Part shown: piece by piece, positions 1-9,952 of the stretch
Layout of the letters: every line of letters begins with the position of its first letter
Position numbering within the stretch: the stretch's first letter is position 1
Source of the DNA: Helianthus annuus
Taxonomy: Eukaryota > Streptophyta > Magnoliopsida > Asterales > Asteraceae
DNA: 64,000 nucleotides
NCBI RefSeq assembly: GCF_002127325.2
Contig: NC_035440.2
Location: forward strand, 71,733,819 to 71,797,818
Reading direction: 5' to 3'
Translations under genes and position numbers: made by a program
The notes under the pieces: generated by a model
What the model was told of the DNA's origin: nothing
What the model saw: only the letters and a program-made list of their open reading frames with translations
Databases searched by the model: none

Positions 1-146
1 ACATAGCTGCCTGGCGGTGAGTCCCCCAACCGAGTGTACATCAGGTGCGCTTTTTATTACGCAGACGACCGGAGTCGAACCTGAGTCCCCACGGTGTATG
101 CAGGGTGTGGTGGCCACTGGGACACCCCAAGTGGTTAAAAAAAAAA
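1..146 (-). mobile_element. tRNA-derived SINE (partial)
   Basis: Read on the minus strand, this segment has a box A-like stretch (GTCCCAGTGGCC, near 105-120) and a good box B (GGTTCGACTCC, near 71-81), the spacing of a tRNA-derived SINE promoter. It abuts a run of A on the plus strand at 137-149. The 3' end leaves the window, so length and target duplication cannot be checked. It lies just downstream of the helix-hairpin-helix gene. A true tRNA gene is unlikely because no cloverleaf closes around the boxes. Confidence 0.5.
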
Positions 147-317
147 AAATCAGAACATAAACCACACAAAAATATCGTTTCTCATACAAACGAGAACATG
201 AAATCATCCTTCCGATGATCAAAACATATACAATGTTCGATCTAACTAGTACATTAAATCAAAGGTTAAACTACCAATAACCTTACAATACTAGTTGCTA
301 GATTTCCATAATCATAA

Positions 318-3300
318 TCACCGCTTCCTCTTCTTTTTGCTGGATTTAGTATCAGTGTTTGATGATTCTTCAACTTTGGCTCCAATGGCAGAACTCCATA
401 AAGCTCTTTCTACATCTGAGGGTGTGAACACATCCCCTTCGGCACTTAATTCCTATACAAGAGAATGACGCAAGAAACACAGTAAAAAAGTGATATTGCC
501 AAATGTGATTATGAATAATATTACGGTGGCAATTTCATATACACTCCTACACCGTCATATTTTCTTTAAAGAAGATTAACGAGATATGAACAGCTGAAAG
601 GGTGTTTTGATTTTCAGTTTTTTATGTTCCGATGAGTCTGCTTCTATTAGCCAACTGTTTAGGGGTCAAGTAATACGAGTTACAATAAAATCTAGAATAT
701 TGTAACCAAATTTGAGAATGATTATTACAAATTCAAACAACAAAAGCACATCCAAACAGCATTTCCTCATCATCGCGGTTCCATAAAACTATCATATTTA
801 GATTATACAATATCACACAATGACTCTCAAAATGCAAATCCAAATACCCCCTTAATAACTTCAGTCTACTATTTCCCATAGTTATTAAAGGCGTTAGCGC
901 ACTCAAGGCGCATAGGTCTCGCATGGGGCCTAGGCGCAAAAAAAACGCGGGCCTGAGAAAAAAAAAAAAGCACACAGCAAGAAAAACTTAAAAATATTTT
1001 TATATAATAGAAAATTAATACTATTCTTCAAATAAAATAAAACTAAAGCTAGTATATAACATTTAATATCGTCTATTTATTACCAAAAGTTATAAAATGC
1101 TAGTATATTAGTGTAGAAAAATAGTTTTCATTAGATAAAAGTATAAATGTAGCTGGAATCTTGCCAGAATTTAGAGAATTTGGCCGGAAACTCTACAGAA
1201 TCTAAGAATCTCGCTGGAATATGCGCATGAACCATCACCCAAAGAATTAAAGCACAATTGCCTCGCCTTGCTAGGAAAATAGGAAATTGGGCCTCGCCTT
1301 GTAGAGAGCAAGATTTAAATGCTTGGAATGAAACTATGCTATGCAATTAATCATCCATGACAGGAACAAGGCAAAGATTCAGATAAATCGAAAACTAACC
1401 TTTGCTTTATCCTGAAGCTTGTCAACAAACAAGAGGTATTGTTTCAAAGTATAGTCTTTAGAGTTGCCAAGAGCTGCCACCATTGCCTTTAAACAAAGAA
1501 CAGTAATCATGTTGCCTCTGTTCATTTCATGAAAGTTGTAACCTTGGTTTTAAAATGCATATCCGATGTGTGATGCGCAATGCGTGAAGCGCACGCATCA
1601 CGTGTGTGAGGTGTTCTTTATTCAATAATACTAAAAAAAAATATAGAGCTAATATTTTAACTTGTGAACCTTAAAACTATGCAGTTAATATCGGTGATAT
1701 ATCGGTCATATCGGTCCCTTAGTAAAATATCGGTCAAAATATCGGTACCGATATTATCGGCGATATTGACCGATATATCACCGATACTTGACCGATATAA
1801 CCGATATATCACTGAATTATTGGTGTTAAATTGTTATATATATAAATTCTGCATTATATTAAAATAAAATTACCGATATCCCACCGATATCTCACCAAGA
1901 TAACCTATATTTCAAATATCGGTCCTTGACCGATATCCGATATTTTATCACATTAAGATTTGTTCTCTTCATCTTTAGTAAGATTTGTTCAAATACTAGT
2001 CAACTGCATAAGGCGCCACATTAGACCACATCATCTGATGCGCGCATCACGGAACCTCAACACATGATGCAGTCCCATCATTGCATCATGTGATGCACGC
2101 ATTTTAAAACCAAGGTTGTAAGTGATAATCCGTACCTCATCAGACATAAAAGGAGCAACATCCGGAGCATAAGCAGCCAAAACAGCAGACGCAGTTGCCG
2201 GACCAACGCCTTTCAACACCGTCAGCTCCGAAACCGCTTTAGAAACCTCCGGTAACGCTTTAAACGCCTTCTCAGAAGCCGCTTTCACAGTCTCTTCGTC
2301 TATAGACGATACAAAATCCAGCAACCTAGGTCTACAATGTTAAAAGAATGTTAAAAAATATCATTCATATGTTGCACAAATTATTAGTTATATTGTTACA
2401 AGTTGTTGGCCTAGTTGTAATAACAGGTGCAACAAATTGAGGGACCTGGATGTAAGTTTCTTTGGAGTCGGTTTATTAATGATAATTGGAGGACCAAAGT
2501 GTAACTTCATATGTTTGCACAGATAAGAAGCTTCTGGTCAGTTCATTTATGGAGATTTAACCCCCAAATTTCTTTCATCACTCTATCTCTCAATTACTAG
2601 CCTACATACGTATTACACACTCTGTTCGTTCAAGGCAAGTTGGTCTGTCGCAGTGATGGTTTGATGGAGATTCTTTATGAATCTTGTTCGGTTATTGATC
2701 ATCAATGGTGGTTCCCCTAATTCTCATTACTGATTCTCAATATGGTTCTTTCTGCATCTTGTGAGAATTTTAGGGTTATTTATTTGGTATTGTTGAAGGT
2801 TGTGAGTAGTCTCTCGGTTGTATATTGTGAGAGATTGTCTTCTAGTTTTGATAATCATCGGTGGATGGTTATCCAGTTGTTGTTTGTTCATTTGTTGTTT
2901 CATCTCTCATATGTCAAGAGAGATTCAATTTCTGAGTATGATGATCATCAGAGGATGATCATCGCTTGTATTTCTGTATTTTTTGTATTAGATCTTACAT
3001 AAGTAAGATCTAGGGTTTGGGGGGTGTTTTTTTGGTTTGGGTAAAGATAATAAAAGTTTTGTCACAGTTTTGTCGCTTCTTTTCTGTTATGTGTTGTTTT
3101 GTATGATGTTCTTCTCATTGTGGTTCATCCAGTAGCGTATTTTGTTTGTTCTGTATAAACGACTCGTGTATTGTTGAATATTTTGGATAATATCGCTTTG
3201 GTTTGGACAAACCGTTTGAAATCCTTTAGTTTTTTGACATGGTATCAGAGCCATAAGGCTCCGATTCTGTTGTTCTTCCGCTGTAGTCATGTCCTGTTAG

Positions 3301-6300
3301 TATAATTAGGGTTTGTATTTTGAAACCCTAGGTTGAGCTATTGCTCTCGAGTCTGTCTTTTGGGTTTCGTTGTGTAGTGTTTTTTTTTTTTCCTTTTTTT
3401 GATTTTCTTTGCATGGACTGTTTTGATCTTCTTCTTGGAGTGTGCAGGTTCGGATCTGGTGAGATCTATTTGGTTTTTTTTTGGTGAAACACAAATCCTA
3501 GTTAGGGTTTGTTGGAGGTCAAGGAGGAGTCCTACCATCTGCTGTTTCTCAAGACCTGTATTGGTCTCTGAACTCTAGAAGGTTCAGAGCAAACTAACCA
3601 GATGGTTTTGTGTGTGTGTATTGATCAGTTCTTGTAGTTCTCGAAAACTACAGTTCTGATCCATTTTCTTTGGAAGCTTTGCACCCACTGTAAGTTCATT
3701 CCAATCTTTTATCTTTGTTATTTTCTGTTTCTGCATCATTTTGTTCTGAGTCTAGGCATTCCCTGTTTACCGGACTAGTCGGGCCGGCACTTGATCGAGT
3801 CTACTTGATACCTGTTGCATTGTCCTGTTCTGTGCATTTCTGGTTGTTTCTGTTCAGTGTTCTTGCAGGGGTGTTGTATTTGTTGTCTATACTTCTTGTC
3901 ATTTTTTGTGTTTTTAGGTCTTATATGAGTAGTCGTGGCTCCTGAGTAAAGGCTTGTCCAGGCACCATAGAGTGACGAACCTGGAATCTGGTCCCTGACT
4001 CAGTTTCGCCTTGGGTTTGTTGTCTGTCTGTTAACTTGTGTTCTACTGCTTATATAGTGTTTATTTATTATTATTTTTTTTGTCTTGGTTTTACATGCTA
4101 AATTGTTTTTGTATAGATCCATAAAAGCGTTAGTAGAGATCTTATGTTCATTAACTCTATGTTAGGGTACACTGTTTTTTGTGTGCATTATGTGTGTGCA
4201 TTTATTACTTGTTTTTTGTGTTTTGATGTGATCTATGATGCGCTTCTTTAGAGCTTGCTTGTTGTACTTGATGGTTTGCCTGGGTTTGAAATTCATCGTT
4301 GTGAAGTGTCTTGTTTTCTGTTATAGATTTTTTTTTTTGGTCTTGTTCATTTGAGTCTTATTGTTAATTTGATTAGTTTGTTTATAATCATGGTGTTCAT
4401 GCCCATACTCTAGTATTAGATTTTGTCATATTCATGAGATTGGTTGTTTTTATATGTGGAAGAGTTCTCTCAGACATGTTGTTCTTTGTAATTGACTCGT
4501 CACATAGGTAAACCATATGTCTCATTTTTCAATTCTGGTTCAGTGGTGTTAGTTTATTTTTTTTTCAAATGTCATTTCCTTAGAGTGATACTTCTTTAGT
4601 TAGTTATCAGTATACTGACATGATTGAAATAAAAAATTTTCTTCTTGCCATCTGTGAGCTTTAACAACATTTGTTTGATGTTTTAATGCTAAAAAATATA
4701 TTGTTCTTTTCGTAGTTGCCCTCTAAAATGCTGTTTTTTTTATTAAACTTCTTAGATCTCCTGTTCTTTTATGGTCATAATTGTAATTATTGAATGTGAT
4801 TTTGGAAAATTTTTTGAGACTTCAATGCATGGAAGGTTGTAGCTGAAATTAAATCTGTTATTTTATCCGAAAATGGTGTTTCATTAATAAAAAAAAATAG
4901 TCAAAAAGGTAATTTTGTGAATCATACATATGATTCATTTAAGCGTTTATAAATTTTGTCACTGTTTACAAGAAGATTAGGATATATTTTGTTAATGCTT
5001 TAACATGAAATTGCTAAGGTTCTTATTAGTGCTCAATTGTTCAGTGTTTAGTCTTTGTTAGAAGTGTTATTTGTATTGTGAAAAAGAAGGTTATAAATTG
5101 GATAGTTAAGGTGTGCAATTTCATTTGTTTGATAAATGTGGATGTCTTATCGTTCTTGATTTGTTCTAGACAGATGACAGTGCTGTATATTTTTATTGTG
5201 AATAGTTTTTTTTTAGTTTATATGAGTTTTATGTCTTTCACTGTATAGACTAGTTTTTATTTGGAATCTTTTTATTGGCTTGTATGTCTGTTTTTTCTTT
5301 GACTCGGATCATTGGTGTTGATTACATTGAGATTATTTGAGTTTATAAGTATTTGATTTGAATGGCAAAATGGAACCATGTTGTTTTTTAGTAGAGTTCA
5401 AGAAAATCTAAGTGTTCTTTGATGATAAGTTGTCATGTGATGACAACTCGTTTTTTGGTGAAGAAAGGTTTTTTTCTTATTTGCTTCACATATATATTGT
5501 CTTCTGTATAACGGGTTTTCAAACTCATCAAAAGTTTTCAATAAAAACTTTGTTTGGATTTGAAATTTAGCAAGTTCTGTTTTTTCACTGTTTGCTAGGT
5601 CCTCATCCTATATGTCCGCATAAATGTAGGATCTTGTGTTCTTTAGTCGAATGTTTTTTTAACTATAAGTTTGGTTTTCGTTGTTGAACTGTGTGGTTTG
5701 CAAACTGAACTGTTTTTTTTTCAAGATATTGACAACTGTGTGTATTTTCTATGAGGGAAAAGTGTACTGGTTGAAACTGTGTATACCTTCAGAAGTTTTT
5801 ACGTTGTCATTATGTTTTCTTACACGTAGAATTGTGTGATTGTCAATTCTATCAGGTTTCTTTGTCTTGGATCATGTAGTTTGTTTTTGTCTTAAACATG
5901 TTGTTTTTCTGGTCTATATACCATATTGTTTGTAATCTTGAAGTATGGTTAGTTGAACCGTGTGGTTTACGTATTTTAACCCATAGTATTGTCAAGATTA
6001 TATTTGAATATGTTTGACAGCTTTGTATGTTCTCTCGTGTGTGAGATGTTTATTTTGATTGAAGAGTCAAGTGACATTTTTTCAATCAGAGTTGGTTATT
6101 GCTATTTGATGCTCATGTTTGCAAGTCCTGTCTTAGTTGTGAAAGTCGTGTGACTTTATGTTTGTCAGATGTGTGTCTGATAGTGTTATGCAATCATATG
6201 CTTATGTGATTTAGTATTTGTTGTGAAGTTGTAGAAAAAAAGCTTTTTTGTTTTATTCAAATTAGTCTTTGAGTTCTTCGCAAGTATTGTCTTTCGGTCT

Positions 6301-8353
6301 TGGTTCTGAGTTCTTAGAATCGTGTGATTCGTTGTTCTCAGTCTTTGTTCTGAGTTATGTGTCTCGTGTGAGATATATTTGTTCTGGTTACAAATTGTGT
6401 AATTTTGTGTTTTTGTCAGGATTTGTTTGGCTGTGTCTTATAGTCATGGTTCTTGAATGTATGTGATGTTAGCCTTGTACTTTTCTCTTGTGTAAGAGAT
6501 GTGTTTCTGGTTGTTTATTATGCCAAAATATGTGTAGGCTATCATCGTTGTTGTCTGGTGTTCTTAGTCATAACAGTTTATCTGTTTTGTTGACTCTCTG
6601 TTATAGAGGGTTCTTTGGTTTGTTGGTATTTGTGTTTTTTCGTCAAAGAATCTTTTATCTCGTCTTGTAGTTTGTCTGAATTCTTAGTATGTCTGTGTTA
6701 AGACATTGGTTATAGAAGTCCAATTCTTTGATTTGTTTCTCTATGATGTTGTGTTAGCCGTAGTTTGGCTATTAAAATCTAGTAAAAGTGCTATATGAGT
6801 TTCTTTGAATCTTGTAAAAGTGCTATATGAGTTTCATGTGGGGACTAAACACTTGAAATAGAATTGGAATTTGTTGAAAAAAATTGTCTGTAGTTGTTAT
6901 GTGTAATAAGTTGGAAATGGTTAACATGCATAGTATATGAATTATGGGGGCATGTTGAAAGTATAAGATTAATTCATATACTATACAGTTGTTAGTTATG
7001 TTTGTCACTTTGGACTCATGTCATGTTTGGTGCAAGTTGTTACAACAACTGGCATTCCGAGGGGGCTATATGAAAATTATGGAGGGCTGTGATCATCCTT
7101 GTGGATTTTAGTGTAATTTGATTGGTGAGCACATATGAATGAAGGGGGAATGTTAAAAGAATGTTAAAAAATATCATTCATATGTTGCACAAATTATTAG
7201 TTATATTGTTACAAGTTGTTGGCCTAGTTGTAATAACAGGTGCAACAAATTGAGGGACCTGGATGTAAGTTTCTTTGGAGTCGGTTTATTAATGATAATT
7301 GGAGGACCAAAGTGTAACTTCATATGTTTGCACAGATAAGAAGCTTCTGGTCAGTTCATTTATGGAGATTTAACCCCCAAATTTCTTTCATCACTCTATC
7401 TCTCAATTACTAGCCTACATACGTATTACACACTCTGTTCGTTCAAGGCAAGTTGGTCTGTCGCAGTGATGGTTTGATGGAGATTCTTTATGAATCTTGT
7501 TCGGTTATTGATCATCAATGGTGGTTCCCCTAATTCTCATTACTGATTCTCAATATGGTTCTTTCTGCATCTTGTGAGAATTTTAGGGTTATTTATTTGG
7601 TATTGTTGAAGGTTGTGAGTAGTCTCTCGGTTGTATATTGTGAGAGATTGTCTTCTAGTTTTGATAATCATCGGTGGATGGTTATCCAGTTGTTGTTTGT
7701 TCATTTGTTGTTTCATCTCTCATATGTCAAGAGAGATTCAATTTCTGAGTATGATGATCATCAGAGGATGATCATCGCTTGTATTTCTGTATTTTTTGTA
7801 TTAGATCTTACATAAGTAAGATCTAGGGTTTGGGGGGTGTTTTTTTGGTTTGGGTAAAGATAATAAAAGTTTTGTCACAGTTTTGTCGCTTCTTTTCTGT
7901 TATGTGTTGTTTTGTATGATGTTCTTCTCATTGTGGTTCATCCAGTAGCGTATTTTGTTTGTTCTGTATAAACGACTCGTGTATTGTTGAATATTTTGGA
8001 TAATATCGCTTTGGTTTGGACAAACCGTTTGAAATCCTTTAGTTTTTTGACATACAATCAATCAACAAGTTCAAACACAAAATCAAAGCACACAATACAA
8101 TACAATGAATGAAGTTAAGTAAGTAAGTAAGAAACCTCCATTTTCCGCGAGTGAGCTTCCATTTCATGAGGTTTGAGAGCTCTGGGGTGGTGATATAGGG
8201 GTTAGGGTTTCGTTTGTGGATGATGGATGGTAGTTGTTTGGTATAGAAGTGATCTAGAGATGCGAGATCTGGTTTGTTGAGGGACTGGATTCTGCTATCG
8301 TACGCTGATAAAGCTACCTTCCATTGATTCACGTCGGAGACCTTCAACTCCAT
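318..8353 (-). CDS. Helix-hairpin-helix conserved plant protein, 211 aa, 4 exons
   Basis: Exons on the minus strand are 8353-8136, 2331-2136, 1486-1400 and 452-318. They join in frame (218, 196, 87 and 135 nt), each junction has GT and AG, and the stop is TGA. Residues 1-72 begin MELKVSDVNQWK. Residues 109-129 carry a helix-hairpin-helix core (LKGVGPATASAVL), the nonspecific DNA-binding motif also seen in DNA glycosylases. The C-terminus is lysine and arginine rich (KKKRKR), like a nuclear localisation signal. I see no glycosylase catalytic residue, so an enzymatic role is not claimed. The plan matches an uncharacterised family I recognise from other plants. Intron 1 is 5.8 kb because of an LTR element and intron 2 holds a MITE. 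A nuclear DNA-binding role is inferred from the motif only. Confidence 0.88.
453..1399 (-). other. Intron 3 of the HhH gene, with MITE remnants
   Basis: This 947-bp intron is AT rich. Positions 662-851 look like a small MITE: flanking TTA duplications (659-661 and 852-854) and ends starting GGGG and ending CCCC, but the inverted repeat is weak. About 870-1330 resembles a degraded palindromic repeat with motifs such as AAGGCGTTAGCGC and CGCCTTG. No coding exon is visible; the open frames at 733-975 and 1131-1346 have no recognisable composition. Confidence 0.4.
1542..2115. mobile_element. MITE in intron 2 of the HhH gene
   Basis: The ends are inverted copies of CCTTGGTTTTAAAATGC (1542-1558 and 2099-2115), flanked by direct TTGTAA at 1536-1541 and 2116-2121. 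One more matching base further out would suit an imperfect 8-bp hAT duplication (AGTTGTAA and GGTTGTAA). Removing the element and one TSD copy leaves a 69-nt intron, a normal plant size, which supports the boundaries. The inside has GATGCGC/GCGCATC palindromes and a core of ATATCGGT/ACCGATAT repeats (about 1685-1950) that may be a second, nested element. Confidence 0.75.
2333..2337. repeat. Left target site duplication TACAA of the LARD
   Basis: TACAA here is repeated at 8053-8057 just after the right LTR. On the minus strand it reads TTGTA and supplies the A of the intron 1 acceptor AG of the HhH gene (A at 2333, G at 2332). Confidence 0.9.
2338..3239 (+). repeat. Left LTR of the LARD
   Basis: 902 bp, TG to CA, matching 7151-8052. 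It contains a run of compact hairpins at 2668-2684, 2850-2873, 2902-2924, 2940-2963 and 2990-3011. An 86-codon frame (2742-3002) occurs in both LTRs but looks like chance. Confidence 0.93.
3240..3252 (+). promoter_or_regulatory. Primer binding site of the LARD
   Basis: TGGTATCAGAGCC directly follows the left LTR and complements the 3' end of plant initiator tRNA-Met, the usual minus-strand primer of Copia and many Gypsy elements. Confidence 0.9.
5428..6608 (+). other. Cluster of short hairpins with GTGT-type loops
   Basis: Within the LARD, stems of 4-6 bp enclose an identical GTGT loop at 5956-5967, 6142-6157, 6317-6330, 6362-6373 and 6484-6499. Close variants are at 5428-5448 (9-bp stem, GTG loop), 6033-6046 (GTGTGT) and 6165-6180 (TGTGTG), and a GTTAT-loop hairpin is at 6596-6608. 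The stems all differ in sequence while the loop is constant. Function is unknown; a protein-binding or packaging role is speculation. Confidence 0.6.
7141..7150 (+). promoter_or_regulatory. Polypurine tract of the LARD
   Basis: GAAGGGGGAA abuts the right LTR and would prime plus-strand DNA synthesis. Its survival fits a recently mobile element. Confidence 0.85.
7151..8052 (+). repeat. Right LTR of the LARD
   Basis: 902 bp, matching 2338-3239 at every position I compared, and followed by the TACAA duplication at 8053-8057. Confidence 0.93.
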
Positions 8354-8415
8354 CTCTGGGTTTCAAGGGAGGGGAGGGAGTTTCAAATGAAGAATATTTG
8401 GGGGTAACTTATTTA

Positions 8416-8615
8416 GCGCATGTTTGGCTAAGTTTTTTGAAACAATTTATTGACTTATTGGCTTTTTTAAAACTCATAAGCTTTAAAATGGTGTTTGGCA
8501 ATGAGGGTGTATGTGAGGGGGAAAAGTGACTTTTCCAAAAAGTCACTTCACCCTGACTTTTCAAAAAGCCAATAAGTCAATAAGCTGTTTTCAAAAAGCT
8601 TAGCCAAACATGCCC
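8416..8615. mobile_element. Tourist-like MITE upstream of the HhH gene
   Basis: The ends GCGCATGTTTGGCTAAG and CTTAGCCAAACATGCCC are inverted repeats, flanked by TTA at 8413-8415 and 8616-8618, as in PIF/Harbinger MITEs. The element is nearly palindromic throughout (AATAAGTCAATAAG motifs). It starts 62 bp upstream of the HhH start codon, so it probably forms part of that gene's promoter or 5' UTR. Confidence 0.8.
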
Positions 8616-8618
8616 TTA

Positions 8619-9952
8619 GCAAAGCCGCTGATTTCAAAAATATTTACCAACACAGGTAGCTAGCTGTTTTTTTAATTTAGTTAAGGGTGGTAGGAGTGGT
8701 TAAACATTTGAGAGTGGCAAACTAAAAAATCAATCAATGAGAGTGTGTCATGTCAAAGGGGTAAACTATGCTCAAAAGTGTTGTCAATGGTTTAGACACT
8801 TGATGAAGTGGTAAATTATTTAAAAAAAAGGAAAAAATGTGTGATTGGTTGAGATTGGAATGGACCCCACCCACACTACCCTCTCTCTCTCACATACACA
8901 CCCTTTGCCGCACCCACACCGGACACCCTAAAAAATGCTCGCCAATGATCTCTGCATCATAATCTTTGGTGTGACTGTGCACATACTTTCCTTCTTCGAT
9001 ATCATAATCTTTTCCAAGCTAGCCTCGCACCTAAACCTATATATACACATGAAAATTCCAACCAATAAATACCCAACGAGTAATGGACCGGCTATGTGAC
9101 AGGATTTTGCAACCATGTATGGATATGCGATTAGCCATACCCAGCACATGGGCCATATCACCACCCCTTACAGTTGCCCATTATTCATTAGAAAACATGA
9201 AACTTTATGTCGTGCTCAGGGCAATTCCAATGTTTTTGAAGGCCCTAAGCGAACTATAAAGTCGGAGCTCTATTGAATTTGTATAAAAAATCAGCAATTG
9301 AGATTTGAGACATTGAATATCATAGAGATGATTTTTCCTAATGTCAGCCCTAATTTCATCCCATCCGCAATCAGTTTCACATTGGTTACTTAGAAGACAC
9401 CGCAAGTAACAAGGGTTGGTGTGTTGCGGCGCTGCTTCTTGTTTCTGGAATGAAGTGCACAGACAGTGTGGACTCCTGGAGTAAAATCCTAAGTTTAGGC
9501 CGAGAAACGTTGTTTAAATGAGTTAAAACCTAGTCTAATATATAAAAAGAAAAAAAAAATAAAGGCACTTATTATGGGTGACCCCAGCCTTTGCATAGGT
9601 TGATAAGCCTAACGGCCGTGCTTCAACGTGAAAAAATCGTAATCGTACTAAAAAAAGTAGAATCATACGGCCAAAATCAGAAATGAATAAGCGGATACAT
9701 CGTTTGTAAACATCAAGCGGTGAACGACATTTGTTGAATATTTTTACATGTTTTAAAATCTCAAAATAACCAAATTTTGGGTTCTGAATAACGGTTTTAT
9801 TTCTGCTAACCCTAGAACAATCAAATAATTAGTTTTGTACCCTTTTGCACCTCTATAATCTATACCATATTCATCACTAGTTTAACAACACAACACAAAA
9901 CAAATACATATACAAATTATAAAAATAATAATTACACTAATCTATAAACTGT
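8619..9952. other. Intergenic region, no gene recognised
   Basis: This lies between the HhH gene start and the end of the J-domain gene. It includes a CT-rich stretch at 8881-8892. The minus frames at 8928-9164 and 9205-9405 have no recognisable domain or conserved composition. A MITE with weak ends (about 8683-8883, GGGTGGTAGGAGTGG to CCCACACTACCC) is possible but has no target duplication I can see. Confidence 0.4.

Larger units (their letters stand above)
2338..8052 (+). mobile_element. Non-coding LTR retrotransposon (LARD) in intron 1
   Basis: This 5715-bp element has two 902-bp LTRs starting TGTT and ending GACA, a 5-bp duplication TACAA, a primer binding site matching initiator tRNA-Met directly after the left LTR and a polypurine tract before the right LTR. 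The 3.9 kb between them has no gag, protease, RT, RNase H or integrase: no frame exceeds about 76 codons and none shows a family motif. That is the definition of a large retrotransposon derivative, which must be moved by proteins from another element. The top strand is strongly T and G rich. The LTRs look identical by eye, so insertion is recent. It lies antisense to the host gene. Its internal region is unusually rich in short perfect hairpins (see findings). Confidence 0.92.

Noticed and set aside
318..2331. Calling the HhH gene a DNA glycosylase
   Set aside because: Only the helix-hairpin-helix motif is visible; the catalytic lysine or aspartate context of glycosylases is not evident.
2742..3002. 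86-residue ORF in both LARD LTRs (also 7555-7815)
   Set aside because: Identical only because the LTRs are identical; it has no domain and a composition explained by T-rich DNA.
8619..9952. Small genes on the minus strand at 8928-9164 and 9205-9405
   Set aside because: No conserved composition, no splice-supported extension and no recognisable domain.
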